Below are positions 1 through 8,963 of a stretch of 14,644 bases of DNA, piece by piece. Position 1 is the first letter of the stretch. Every line of letters begins with the position of its first letter. The stretch lies in assembly GCA_947460445.1 (NCBI GenBank), contig CANHHS010000024.1:1-14644 (forward strand). The letters are read 5' to 3'. The notes below the pieces were generated by a model. The model worked only from the letters and a program-made list of their open reading frames with translations. It made no database searches and was not told the DNA's origin. Source of the DNA: Opitutia bacterium (GTDB lineage: Bacteria > Verrucomicrobiota > Verrucomicrobiia > Opitutales > UBA953). The position numbers were made by a program, and so were the translations under genes.

Positions 1-1002
1 CTTCGTGCGACTGTCGCTTCGGCAGGTAACGACCACCGTCTCGGAGCCAACGAAGCTCCGCCTGCGATTATCTCGATTTATCTCGGCGACATGCTCGCAG
101 ACGTCTTCGAGCAACTTCGTAAGAGCGGCTCTGCTAAGTCATCGAAGAAGGGTGGCGTGATGCAGCTAGGGGTCGATTCCTTGCCAGTCCTTCCGAAGGA
201 TGCTGGTGACCGTAATCGTACGAGTCCATTCGCCTTCACGGGCAATAAGTTCGAATTCCGCGCAGTGGGTTCCTCGTTCTCAATTGCCGGTCCACTCGTC
301 GCCCTGAACACCATTGTTGCTGATTCAATCGAATTCATGGTTGAGCGCATTGAGGCTCAAATGAAGGGCAAGAAGGGTAACTTCAATGCAGCCCTCGAGG
401 CCGTGGTTAAAGAGATCCTTCAGAAGCACAGTCGTATTATCTTCAATGGTAATGGTTACTCTGAAGCCTGGCACAAAGAGGCTGCGAAACGCGGTCTGCT
501 AAACCTTCGCACAACCCCTGACGCTCTGCCTCAGATTGCCGCGCCCAAGACCGTAGAGGTATTTGAGCGTCAAGGCGTTCTCAACAAGCGCGAACTCGTT
601 TCGCGCGAAGAGATCTATACGCACAGCTATGTTCTTAGCGTGAACACTGAGTCTAAGCTCGTCTCCCAAATCGGCCGCACGACGATTCTGCCTGCCGCGC
701 TTAACTATGCGCGCCAATTAGCAGAGACCGCAGCAGCGATTAAATCAGCGGGTGGCAAGTCCTCGTCCAAGATGCTTAGCCAAGTGGTAAGCTTAACCAA
801 CGATCTCGAGTCAGCACTCGATGCCTTGGATAAGCTTCGCGCTTATGAAGCTGCGGATACACATGCGGCTGCGCGTCATGCGGTAAGCAAAGTTCTTCCA
901 GCGATGTTGGTTGTTCGCGAAGCGGCCGACGCGCTCGAAGGCTTAGTTGACGATGCCCTCTGGCCGTTGCCTTCTTACCAGGAGCTCCTCTTCTTGCGCT
1001 GA
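1..1002 (+). CDS. glnN: Glutamine synthetase type III, C-terminal part (5' end outside window)
   Basis: This is the last 333 codons of a glutamine synthetase III, which makes glutamine from glutamate, ammonia and ATP in the cytoplasm. The frame is open from base 1 and ends in TGA at 1000-1002. The fragment begins inside the catalytic core with SAGNDHRLGANEAPPAI (about residues 7-23). It continues with NRTSPFAFTGNKFEFR (about 72-87), the conserved substrate-binding stretch, and the GSIII-specific C-terminal helical region (KTVEVFERQGVLNKREL, then SREEIYTHSYVLSV). It closes with WPLPSYQELLF, typical of this family. GSIII proteins are about 700-730 residues, so roughly half is present. An ATG at 91 opens a shorter reading in the same frame but lies inside the conserved core and is not the start. 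A strong terminator follows at 1015-1044. The family assignment is firm; the symbol glnN is the usual one for this class. Confidence 0.93.
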   Translation, partial: LRATVASAGNDHRLGANEAPPAIISIYLGDMLADVFEQLRKSGSAKSSKKGGVMQLGVDSLPVLPKDAGDRNRTSPFAFTGNKFEFRAVGSSFSIAGPLVALNTIVADSIEFMVERIEAQMKGKKGNFNAALEAVVKEILQKHSRIIFNGNGYSEAWHKEAAKRGLLNLRTTPDALPQIAAPKTVEVFERQGVLNKRELVSREEIYTHSYVLSVNTESKLVSQIGRTTILPAALNYARQLAETAAAIKSAGGKSSSKMLSQVVSLTNDLESALDALDKLRAYEAADTHAAARHAVSKVLPAMLVVREAADALEGLVDDALWPLPSYQELLFLR

Positions 1003-1014
1003 GCAAGGAAATGT

Positions 1015-1044
1015 AAAAGGGCCGCCGCAGGGCGGCCCTTTTTT
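1015..1044 (+). terminator. Intrinsic terminator of the glutamine synthetase gene
   Basis: The arms AAAAGGGCCGCC (1015-1026) and GGCGGCCCTTTT (1031-1042) pair perfectly around the loop GCAG, and a run of six T spans 1039-1044. The hairpin begins 12 bases after the stop codon. The matching A-run on the left arm means it could also work on the other strand. Confidence 0.92.
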
Positions 1045-1059
1045 GGCTTGGCCTTTTAA

Positions 1060-1101
1060 AACACAGAAGCCCGTCCGATTGCTCGGACGGGCTTCTGTGT
1101 T
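1060..1101 (-). terminator. Intrinsic terminator of rpsU
   Basis: A perfect 19-base-pair stem (1060-1078 with 1083-1101) closes on a four-base loop. Read on the minus strand it starts 15 bases after the rpsU stop and ends in TTTT (1061-1058). The + strand side has no T-run, so it should serve rpsU. It sits 15 bases from the glutamine synthetase terminator, isolating the two convergent units. Confidence 0.85.
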
Positions 1102-1116
1102 CGGGTAGGCTAAAGC

Positions 1117-1317
1117 TTACTTATGCTCCCACTTCTTACGAAGGTAGCTATTGAAGGCCTTGACCTTGCCTTTGCGGCGACGGCGTTCGCAGGGCTTCTC
1201 ATAGCCACGCTTAGAGCGGGCATCTTTGATGATGCCTTCGCGGTCGACCTTCTTTTTTAGGCGGCGGAGCGCCTTGTCGACGATCTCACCTTTTCGAATT
1301 TTGATTTCAACGGGCAT
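1117..1317 (-). CDS. rpsU: Small ribosomal subunit protein bS21
   Basis: This encodes a 66-residue, very basic protein of the 30S subunit that sits near the 3' end of 16S rRNA and helps mRNA binding. The sequence begins MPVEIKIRKGEIVDKALRRL and has the typical bS21 middle KRGYEKPCERRRRKGK (about residues 36-51), ending KKWEHK. The length matches the family. The frame is open upstream for another 112 codons, but that extension is low-complexity and has no family similarity, so the ATG at 1317 is preferred. There is no Shine-Dalgarno sequence. On its own strand the leader is C/T-rich and ends CACAC before ATG. It is divergent from smc and convergent with the glutamine synthetase gene. bS21 contacts the anti-Shine-Dalgarno region of the ribosome, so its SD-less leader is of interest. 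Confidence 0.95.
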   Translation of the reverse strand: MPVEIKIRKGEIVDKALRRLKKKVDREGIIKDARSKRGYEKPCERRRRKGKVKAFNSYLRKKWEHK

Positions 1318-1341
1318 GTGTGTGCGCGGTAGTAAGTTGGA

Positions 1342-1450
1342 GGGAAAGGGGGATGATAGGGGAGCGTCAACCTTGAACCGCAAGGGGGGCTGTGAAGAAC
1401 TTGATGCTATGTTGTGGGCACTCGGCGCTTGCGGCAGGGGGGGGAGGGGG
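1342..1450 (+). other. G-tract-rich spacer between rpsU and smc
   Basis: The + strand carries GGG (1342-1344), GGGGG (1348-1352), GGGG (1359-1362), a six-G run near 1385, and an eight-G run, one A and five G (1437-1450). The tracts could support a G-quadruplex in DNA or in the smc 5' UTR. The last tract ends 21 bases before the smc ATG, too far to act as an ordinary Shine-Dalgarno sequence. On the opposite strand the proximal half forms the C/T-rich rpsU leader. Confidence 0.5.
1353..1383 (-). promoter_or_regulatory. Possible rpsU promoter
   Basis: On the minus strand TATCAT (1358-1353) matches five of six bases of a sigma-70 -10 box. TTGCGG (1383-1378) could be a -35, with a long 19-base spacer. 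Transcription would start roughly 30 bases before the rpsU ATG. A separate TTGACG on the same strand (1369-1364) is badly spaced for this -10. The call is weak. Confidence 0.3.
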
Positions 1451-1471
1451 CAAATCTGACAAACCTCGTCG

Positions 1472-4400
1472 ATGTACCTCAAGGAAATCGTTGCTAACGG
1501 CTTCAAGAGCTTTGCTGACCGCACACGCCTCAGTCTCGGGAAAGGCATGACCGCTGTGGTCGGTCCCAACGGCTGCGGCAAATCCAATATTGTGGATGCC
1601 ATTCGCTGGGTGCTGGGCGAGCAGAGTGCAAAATCGCTTCGCGGTACGAGCATGCAGGATGTGATTTTTGCTGGTAGCGATCAGCGCAAAGCTTTGCCCC
1701 AGTGCGAAGTCGAACTCGTCTTCGCTGATTGCGAAAAAGAACTCGGTACACAATTCGCAGAAGTTTCGGTGATGCGACGGTTGTACCGTGAAGGCGCCAG
1801 TGATTACTTCATCAATGGCAAGCCTTGCCGGTTAAAAGACATTCAGCGCCTCTTTATGGATACGGGTGTGGGACGCATGTCTTACTCCTTCATGGTTCAG
1901 GGACAGATCGACCAGATCCTTTCTGCAAACCCTGCCGAGCGCCGTTACCTCTTTGAGGAGGCTGCCGGCATTACCCGTTATAAAGCTCAACGCAAAGAAG
2001 CGTTGAACAAGCTTACGCTGGTTGAGCAGAACCTCGCGCGCACGACAGATGTGATTGAAGAAGTTTCGCGACAAATTGGTTCATTGAAGCGTCAGGCTGC
2101 AAAGGCACTCCGCTACCGCCGTCTTCGTCATCGCCTGACCCACCTCGACCTCGCCTGGCAGGGCCATCAATGGGGATCACGCCGTGCACGTGTCGTCGAG
2201 CTTGAGGGCACCAGTCAAGCGACCCGCACGGAAGCAGAATCTTTAACTGCCGCTTTAGCCGGACGCGAAGCCGCATTGGCTGAAGCTAAGCAGGCACGCG
2301 CGGAAGCCGCTGAGCGCATTGAGCGTGCCCAGCATGCGCTTTATGAAATTCGGGCAAGCCGCGAAGCTGCCGAAGCTGAAGTTCGCACTTCTGAATTACG
2401 TGCCGAAGATATTTTAGCTCGGTCTGCTGAAATCCGCCGTGAAGTTGCCGAGTGTGATGTTGCCTTATCAGAGATCGAAACGCGCCTGAGTGGTGGTGCT
2501 CAAGAACGTTCAGCCCGCGAAGGCGAAGTGACTCAATTCGACGCCTCATTCCGCGAGCGTTCGACGGAAGTTGAGCAATCCATTCGTGCAGTCGCTGCTG
2601 CTGAAGTTGGCCTTCGGCAGGCACGCCAAGATCTTTTGATGGCTGAAGGAGAAATCACCCGCCATCGCGCCGACGTCACTAACCTTGAAGTCGACTTGCG
2701 TAGTTTCCAGGCCCGCCGGTCGGCGCTCTCTGATTCACTTTACCAAGCACGTGATGTGCGTTCGACTGCAGAACGTCGGGCCACAGAATCTGCTACCGTT
2801 GTTACCCGTCTGCATACTGAACTGGAAGCAGCGCGTACGGCCGAGCAGCAAACGGAGGCCGAAGGCCGCCGTTTAACCGGAGACTTCCGGGCACTTCAGC
2901 AAACGATTACCGAGCAAGATCGTGCAGTTGCTAAACGCTCTGCCCAGCTTGGCTTGCTTGAGCAGATGCAATCACGGTTGGAGGGTTTCTCCGAAGGCGC
3001 CAAGGCTGTTCTCCGCGGGGAGCTCTCGGATAGTGTTCCTGCAGGCAAAGCAGCAGCCCTTTCGACTTTACTGGACATTGCGGATGCGACGATTGCCCCC
3101 GCGCTCGAAAATTTACTCGGCGCTGCAACCGAAGCAGTGGCTCTAGATGATGCGGAGTTTCTGCCACGTGTCGTTACGCGCTTAAGTGAGAGAAATCTTG
3201 GCCGGGCCGTTTTCCACGTACCCACGCCCCCTATCAAGTCATCAGCAGGTGCGCCCGCTTGGCTACGACCTGCGTCAGTCGCGGTGTCTCCCCGTAGTCC
3301 TGCAGCTGCCCGTCTACTCGAAAGTCTCTTCTCGGGTTGCTACCTTTGCCCATCGCTCCCCGAGTTTCTAACATGGTGGAGTCAGAATCCTTCATTTGAA
3401 TTTTACCTAGTCGCAACCAATGCGGGTGATTTAGTCGATCGTCGGGGATTAGTTTTTGCAGGACCACGTGCGTCGACAGAAGAAACGGGGCGAGGTGTTT
3501 TCTCCCGCGATGCTGAAATCCGCGAAACCCGTGCGCGTTTAACCGAAGAGAACGATCACCTGACCGTTCTCAATGAACGTGCGATGGCTTTACAGGCCTC
3601 ACTTGAGGGCAATGAAGCTGAACGCGCGGCCCGTCGCCAAGCTTTTGAAAATGCAGCCCAAGAGCATTCAGTAGCTCAGGCGGATGAACACGCTGCCCGT
3701 GCGGCCCTTGTTTCTGCCGACGAACGTATTGCTCGCGAACAACAGCAACTCACCGAACTCGAAGCGGCCCAGGCCGAAGCGTCCGAGCGTCTAGATTTCG
3801 CTAAGGGCGCACTTTCTGGCAAAGAGCACGAGATTGAAAGCTTCCGTACGCGCATTACCGAAGGTGACCGCACATTGGAGTCTGCACGGGCAGCGGCAGA
3901 AGCCCTGCGTCAGTCTTTAGGTGAAGTCCGCCTAAGTTTAGCGGAACGCCGTCAGCTCCTTGAGCTTGCCGGTCGTGCCGTCAGCGAACTGGAACAGCGC
4001 CGCGAAGAAACCCGCCTTCGTCGCGAAGCCCGTCTCCGTGAAGCTGCGCAATCGGATGGCCAAGTCGCTTCGCTCCGCGCAACCGCTGAAGTCTCTCGCA
4101 CGCGTGCAGCTGAGCTAACGACGCGGATTAACGATGCAGCCGCGATCCTTGAAACGGATCGTGCCGCCCAAGCCACCCGCGAAGCTTCACTCGAAACCGA
4201 CGAGCGCGACCTCACTTCAGGTCGGGAAGCTCGCCGTGACGCCGAAAGTCGTTTGCGAGTTCTCGAGGTTTCGTTGGCTGAAGAATCTTCGCAGTGCGGA
4301 TTTATTTCCGAAAAAGTTATGGCGGAACACCAGTTGGACATTTCGTCTGTGGATTGGCGCCAACAGCTTTGGTTAGCGGATGAACCCTTCGAACCTTCGG

Positions 4401-5206
4401 TAGGTTTGGGTGAACTTGAAGACGACGAAGAGGGATCCGAAGAAGAAACAGCTGCCTTGCCTCGCGCAGTTCGTGGCGAGCCATCCGAAAACGATTTAGC
4501 AGCTTTAGATAATACCGATTGGCCTCCCCTTGTTCGCGAAATTGCGGCCCTCCGAGAGCGCTTGTCAGGCATGGGGGCAGTGAACCTTGTGGCCGTCGAA
4601 GAGTATGCATCACTTCGTCAGAGACACGATTTCTTGAAGACCCAAAGCGATGACCTCTGGAAGTCCAAAGAAGAGCTCATCAAGGCAATCGATGAGATCA
4701 ATGAGACCTCCTTGAAGCTGTTTACCGATACCTTTGAGCAGGTTCGCAAGAATTTCGCATTCACCTTTGAGCGTCTCTTTAACGGCGGGAAAGCTGACCT
4801 ACACATGGTTCAGGCCGAAGACGTGCTCGACAGCGGCATCGAAATTATTGCTCAGCCTCCTGGTACGAAGCTTAGAGGCATCTCGCTTTTATCGGGTGGC
4901 CAACGCACCATGACCGCCGTCGCGTTACTCTTTGCTATCTATATGGTAAAGCCATCGCCTTTCTGTGTGCTCGACGAGCTCGATGCGCCTTTAGACGACG
5001 TCAACGTTGGTCGATTCACAGACATTGTTCGTGAATTCACCCGACACTCCCAATTCTTAGTGATTACCCACAAAAAGGGAACAGTGGCAGCAGCCGATGC
5101 AATCTTTGGTGTGACGATGCAAGAGAAGGGCGTCACCCGTGTTTACTCGATGCGCTTTAATCGAGAACGCAACGAGGCCGAGGCGACGACGCCGCAGGGT
5201 CGCTGA
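1472..5206 (+). CDS. smc: Chromosome partition protein Smc
   Basis: This encodes a 1,244-residue SMC ATPase that, with ScpA/ScpB (not in this window), compacts and segregates the chromosome. The N-terminal head holds the Walker A motif GPNGCGKS (31-38) and the Q-loop glutamine Q143. Long Arg/Glu/Ala-rich coiled coils follow (about 170-500 and 680-970). They flank a hinge at about 508-670 that contains LLDIADATIAPALENLLG and GRAVFHVP. The C-terminal head has the ABC signature LLSGGQRTM (S1141-Q1144) and Walker B ending in D1168-E1169. All catalytic motifs are intact. An acidic stretch (E981-T993) interrupts the coiled coil just before the C-terminal head. The protein is a little longer than the usual roughly 1,190 residues. 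The start is the first ATG in frame and matches the family N-terminus MYLKEIVANGFKSFAD. The next gene follows after a 40-base gap. Confidence 0.97.
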   Translation: MYLKEIVANGFKSFADRTRLSLGKGMTAVVGPNGCGKSNIVDAIRWVLGEQSAKSLRGTSMQDVIFAGSDQRKALPQCEVELVFADCEKELGTQFAEVSVMRRLYREGASDYFINGKPCRLKDIQRLFMDTGVGRMSYSFMVQGQIDQILSANPAERRYLFEEAAGITRYKAQRKEALNKLTLVEQNLARTTDVIEEVSRQIGSLKRQAAKALRYRRLRHRLTHLDLAWQGHQWGSRRARVVELEGTSQATRTEAESLTAALAGREAALAEAKQARAEAAERIERAQHALYEIRASREAAEAEVRTSELRAEDILARSAEIRREVAECDVALSEIETRLSGGAQERSAREGEVTQFDASFRERSTEVEQSIRAVAAAEVGLRQARQDLLMAEGEITRHRADVTNLEVDLRSFQARRSALSDSLYQARDVRSTAERRATESATVVTRLHTELEAARTAEQQTEAEGRRLTGDFRALQQTITEQDRAVAKRSAQLGLLEQMQSRLEGFSEGAKAVLRGELSDSVPAGKAAALSTLLDIADATIAPALENLLGAATEAVALDDAEFLPRVVTRLSERNLGRAVFHVPTPPIKSSAGAPAWLRPASVAVSPRSPAAARLLESLFSGCYLCPSLPEFLTWWSQNPSFEFYLVATNAGDLVDRRGLVFAGPRASTEETGRGVFSRDAEIRETRARLTEENDHLTVLNERAMALQASLEGNEAERAARRQAFENAAQEHSVAQADEHAARAALVSADERIAREQQQLTELEAAQAEASERLDFAKGALSGKEHEIESFRTRITEGDRTLESARAAAEALRQSLGEVRLSLAERRQLLELAGRAVSELEQRREETRLRREARLREAAQSDGQVASLRATAEVSRTRAAELTTRINDAAAILETDRAAQATREASLETDERDLTSGREARRDAESRLRVLEVSLAEESSQCGFISEKVMAEHQLDISSVDWRQQLWLADEPFEPSVGLGELEDDEEGSEEETAALPRAVRGEPSENDLAALDNTDWPPLVREIAALRERLSGMGAVNLVAVEEYASLRQRHDFLKTQSDDLWKSKEELIKAIDEINETSLKLFTDTFEQVRKNFAFTFERLFNGGKADLHMVQAEDVLDSGIEIIAQPPGTKLRGISLLSGGQRTMTAVALLFAIYMVKPSPFCVLDELDAPLDDVNVGRFTDIVREFTRHSQFLVITHKKGTVAAADAIFGVTMQEKGVTRVYSMRFNRERNEAEATTPQGR

Positions 5207-5246
5207 GCCCGCTTGCCATTTTAAGCCTCACAGGCTAGGGTGGGGT

Positions 5247-6377
5247 ATGCGCATATCCCTTCGCATTGCCCCTTGCTTACTTCTCGTTGCGAGCCTCTCC
5301 GCGGCAGAAAAAATCGAGCTCCCGGTCGACATTCGGCCGATTGATCGCAGTCAGCCTGGCGTTAGTTACGCCGATATGCTTTCACGTGTAACGCCTGCCG
5401 TGGTGAGCGTCCGTCTAGCCTTGGAAGTCGGGGAAAGTGACCTCCGACGTTTATCAATGACGAATCCCATCAACCCGAAGTTGGTTCGTCATGATCCCGT
5501 TACTAACAAGTACTTAGTGCCGATTGCGCTTGGATCGGGAGTCGTTATCCATCCTTCAGGCTATATTCTGACCAATCACCACGTTATCACCGCACAAGGC
5601 CAGGTGGTTTCTAAAGTTGCGATGGTACAGTTTTCAGATGGACGCGACTTGCGTGGCACAATTTTAGGATCCGATAGCCGTACCGATGTCGCCGTCGTTA
5701 AAGTCGATGCGGTTGATTTGCCCTACTTGCGATTTGGCGAAAGCGATCAATTGCGTGTAGGTGATAATGTCTTTGCGGTTGGTAATCCGTTGGACGTCGG
5801 CCTGAGTGTAACTTCGGGCATCGTCTCAGGTTTAAGCCGCAGTAATCTTGTACTCAGTGCTGGCCGCGCCCGCGGGCCCGATTACCAAGACTTTATTCAG
5901 ACGAGTGCCCCGATTAATCCTGGAAATTCGGGTGGCGCACTGGTGGATACCTATGGCCGTCTTGTGGGCATGAACACAGCTGTCAGGGCCGATGGCGTCG
6001 GCATTGGTTATGCCGTCCCTGGTAACCTAGCACGCTTTGTTGCCGACTCGATGATTGCCCGCGGCTATGTCGTCCGCGGTTATATTGGGATCGACGGTGA
6101 AGATGTTGCCTTTGTGGATGCGGTGCGGCTCGGTGCCACCAAAGGTCAAGCTGCGCGGTTAACCGAAGTTGATGAAGGCGCACCTGCGTTTAAGGCCGGC
6201 CTTAAAGTCGGCGACTTAGTGACAGCCGTTAACGGTTATGGCATCGCAGGCTGGAATGACCTGCGACTGGTTATTTCAGGTTTAAAACCAGGCACAGAGG
6301 CGACATTTGCCATTCTCCGCGGTAATAAATCCCAACTCGTACGCGTACCCATTCTGGAGCGGCCACGTGGTCAATAA
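5247..6377 (+). CDS. HtrA/Deg-family periplasmic serine protease with one PDZ domain
   Basis: This encodes a 376-residue trypsin-like protease that probably handles misfolded envelope proteins. A signal peptide (MRISLRIAPCLLLVASLSAA, residues 1-20) points to export. The protease domain (about 40-265) shows the full catalytic triad: H112 in ILTNHHVI, D147 in SRTDVAVV and S228 in NPGNSGGAL. A single PDZ domain follows at about 276-372 (EGAPAFKAGLKVGDLV, then NGYGIAGWNDLR). The single PDZ makes it more like DegS/HhoB-type proteins than two-PDZ DegP, so no symbol is given. The frame extends upstream to an ATG at 5139 inside smc, but that extension is arginine-rich and destroys the signal peptide; the ATG at 5247 is preferred. 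A G-rich stretch (GGGTGGGG) lies immediately before it. The next gene starts three bases after its stop, suggesting a two-gene unit. Confidence 0.9.
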   Translation: MRISLRIAPCLLLVASLSAAEKIELPVDIRPIDRSQPGVSYADMLSRVTPAVVSVRLALEVGESDLRRLSMTNPINPKLVRHDPVTNKYLVPIALGSGVVIHPSGYILTNHHVITAQGQVVSKVAMVQFSDGRDLRGTILGSDSRTDVAVVKVDAVDLPYLRFGESDQLRVGDNVFAVGNPLDVGLSVTSGIVSGLSRSNLVLSAGRARGPDYQDFIQTSAPINPGNSGGALVDTYGRLVGMNTAVRADGVGIGYAVPGNLARFVADSMIARGYVVRGYIGIDGEDVAFVDAVRLGATKGQAARLTEVDEGAPAFKAGLKVGDLVTAVNGYGIAGWNDLRLVISGLKPGTEATFAILRGNKSQLVRVPILERPRGQ

Positions 6378-6380
6378 TCC

Positions 6381-7133
6381 ATGGCGCGGCGCTTCACGCT
6401 TTTAACTCTCGCGAGCGGACGATTAACGCCGCTCAGCCAAACTGCGCTCGTTTTTTCGTTAACGCTTTTTGCGGCGATGATTTTTTTGGTGCGGCCCGTT
6501 CATGAAGCCGCACCGCGGTTGAAGCTCGTTGCTCCTTCAGCCCTCGTGCTTGGCGTAAAATCGCCTTGGGTTGAACAGGCACTGCTACAGGAATCTTCAT
6601 CCCTGTACATGCCAGCTGTTCAAGCGGATGGTCGGTCGGGTGACGTCGCTCAACCGGATGCTTCACCCTTTTCCGCTTTCGCCCCCGAATTTCAACACGA
6701 TCCCGCGAAACCCCTTTCGATTTCCCCGGGCCAGTCATCCACTCGATGGATGACCCTCGATGAAGCCTTTCCTTTGGCCGACCAAGACCCGTTTTTAACC
6801 CTTGGACAGAAAACGCGCTCAGTTGCTTTATCAACGAGGCGAGTGCAGATTCAGGTATTTTCAGATTTATATGAAAATATCCTAAAAAAGGACTTCTCGT
6901 CCTCCGACCCTGAGATTTTAATGTTTAAGCCGTTGACTGATAGTAACTTGAAAAATGTAAAGCCCTTGGAGATGCGGCTCGGTATTGATACTTACGGTGT
7001 CCAAGCTAAGCCTTTCCTTTTGCGTAGTTCTGGTGATGCAGACTGGGATCGTTCGGTCCTCGAATGGGCGGCAAAACTGCCCTGGGTTACCTGGCTAAAG
7101 CCGGGGTCATACCGGGTCGTGGTGGGCCCCTAG
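6381..7133 (+). CDS. Membrane-anchored protein with a TonB-like C-terminus, function unknown
   Basis: This 250-residue protein is not one I recognise by name. A short positive N-terminus precedes one hydrophobic segment (about 22-37, ALVFSLTLFAAMIFLV) and then a long soluble, Pro/Ser-rich region (about 40-145), so it is probably a type II inner-membrane protein facing the periplasm. The last 60 residues (about 195-250: LEMRLGIDTYGVQAKPF, then SSGDADWDRSVLEWAAKLPW, then PGSYRVVVGP) follow the pattern of a TonB C-terminal domain: a strand, a Gly turn, SSG, an Asp, a helix with W/LP, and a final strand. The first strand and the linker are shorter or degenerate. It starts three bases after the protease stop, so the two are probably co-transcribed and may act together in the envelope. 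The TonB relation is inference; the reading frame, start (MARR) and coupling are clear. Confidence 0.75.
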   Translation: MARRFTLLTLASGRLTPLSQTALVFSLTLFAAMIFLVRPVHEAAPRLKLVAPSALVLGVKSPWVEQALLQESSSLYMPAVQADGRSGDVAQPDASPFSAFAPEFQHDPAKPLSISPGQSSTRWMTLDEAFPLADQDPFLTLGQKTRSVALSTRRVQIQVFSDLYENILKKDFSSSDPEILMFKPLTDSNLKNVKPLEMRLGIDTYGVQAKPFLLRSSGDADWDRSVLEWAAKLPWVTWLKPGSYRVVVGP

Positions 7134-7177
7134 TTTACCCCCTATTTCGGCCTGTTAAAGGTCGGTCAAAAAAGCGC

Positions 7178-7208
7178 TTGACGGTGACCCCTGCGGAGTT
7201 CATCTAAA
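7178..7208 (+). promoter_or_regulatory. Possible promoter for tRNA-Thr and tuf
   Basis: TTGACG (7178-7183) is a near-consensus -35 box. TCTAAA (7203-7208) is a four-of-six -10 candidate at a long spacing of 19 bases; CATCTA at 17 bases is poorer. Transcription would start about 30 bases before the tRNA. The rest of the 7134-7243 gap shows only a weak hairpin (7148-7164) with no T-run. Confidence 0.35.
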
Positions 7209-7243
7209 CCCTTCCTTTACGCAACTTCCTGCGGCATCGGAAC

Positions 7244-7319
<76 letters not shown>

Positions 7320-7370
7320 CCAATCTCCTCTCCACTTTCCCACCACCACAAACTCCAAACACACAAGACA
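7320..7370 (+). promoter_or_regulatory. G-free type leader of tuf, without Shine-Dalgarno
   Basis: The bases between the tRNA-Thr CCA end and the tuf ATG are almost all C, A and T, with a single G. There is no purine-rich Shine-Dalgarno sequence. If tRNA 3' processing cuts after CCA, this is the exact 5' leader of the tuf mRNA. Confidence 0.6.
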
Positions 7371-8558
<1,188 letters not shown>

Positions 8559-8583
8559 TCCTCGTCCAACCCTTAACGTTGGC

Positions 8584-8617
8584 GATGCCGTGGGGTCCGT
8601 AAGGGCCCCCCGGCATC
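8584..8617 (+). promoter_or_regulatory. Hairpin after tuf, without a T-run
   Basis: The arms GATGCCG/CGGCATC, then GGGG/CCCC and CC/GG, form a 14-pair stem with one T-C mismatch and one U-G pair around the loop GTAA. The sequence after it (CTCACTTTCTC) has no T-run. It is therefore more likely an mRNA 3'-end stabiliser, a processing site or a weak terminator than a full intrinsic terminator. It separates tuf from tRNA-Trp by RNA structure while leaving read-through possible. Confidence 0.6.
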
Positions 8618-8639
8618 CTCACTTTCTCAACCACACCTT

Positions 8640-8715
8640 AGGACGGTAGCTCAATTGGCAGAGTAGCGGTCTCCAAAACCGTTGGTTGTGGGTTCGACTC
8701 CCTCCCGTCCTGCCA
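8640..8715 (+). tRNA. tRNA-Trp (anticodon CCA)
   Basis: The acceptor AGGACGG pairs with CCGTCCT (8705-8711), followed by discriminator G8712 (as expected for tRNA-Trp) and an encoded CCA (8713-8715). The D arm is AGCTCAATTGGCAGAGT. The stem CGGT/ACCG closes the loop CTCCAAA, giving anticodon CCA. The T loop is TTCGACT. The position between tuf and secE is the conserved one in many bacteria. No rpmG is seen between this tRNA and secE. Confidence 0.96.
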
Positions 8716-8748
8716 CCTCCCCCTCACACTTTCTTCTCCACCTCTCAC
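8716..8748 (+). promoter_or_regulatory. G-free leader of secE
   Basis: All 33 bases between the tRNA-Trp CCA end and the secE ATG are C, T or A. There is no Shine-Dalgarno sequence. As with tuf, tRNA 3' processing would leave this as the mRNA 5' end. Confidence 0.6.
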
Positions 8749-8955
8749 ATGACTCGCCTCCTTGGACGCCTCCGCGCTTTCTGGAACGAAACCCTCACCG
8801 AGGTTTTCGCAAAGGCGTCATGGCCCACAGGCAAGGAGTTAGCACAGTCTACGTTGATTGTGGTGTTCGCCGTCGCGTTGCTCGCAACCGTCGTCGTGCT
8901 TTGTGATCTCTCCCTTAGCAACCTCGTGCAGGTCGCTACCCAAATCGCGCGCTGA
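8749..8955 (+). CDS. secE: Preprotein translocase subunit SecE
   Basis: This encodes a 68-residue SecE, the essential clamp of the SecYEG channel in the inner membrane. The amphipathic helix and signature EVFAKASWPTGKELAQST (about 18-35) match the family pattern KV-WP----E. One membrane helix follows (about 34-57). It is the short single-helix form, unlike the three-helix protein of Escherichia coli. The frame extends upstream into tRNA-Trp; the ATG at 8749, just after the tRNA, fits the usual N-terminus. nusG begins eight bases downstream. Confidence 0.94.
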   Translation: MTRLLGRLRAFWNETLTEVFAKASWPTGKELAQSTLIVVFAVALLATVVVLCDLSLSNLVQVATQIAR

Positions 8956-8963
8956 GTACACCC

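Noticed and set aside
1318..1653. Upstream extension of the rpsU frame
   Set aside because: The extension overlaps the smc start on the other strand and carries no bS21 similarity; the family begins at MPVEIKIRKG.
3952..4572. A 206-codon Ser/Arg-rich frame antisense to smc
   Set aside because: Composition is the reverse complement of a Glu/Arg/Ala coiled coil, with no leader or motif. Shadow of smc.
5139..5246. Longer start for the HtrA-type protease inside smc
   Set aside because: The added residues are arginine-rich smc overlap and would bury the clear signal peptide starting at 5247.
7148..7164. Weak hairpin after the TonB-like gene, considered as a terminator
   Set aside because: Six pairs with one G-U and no T-run on either strand; not supported as a terminator.
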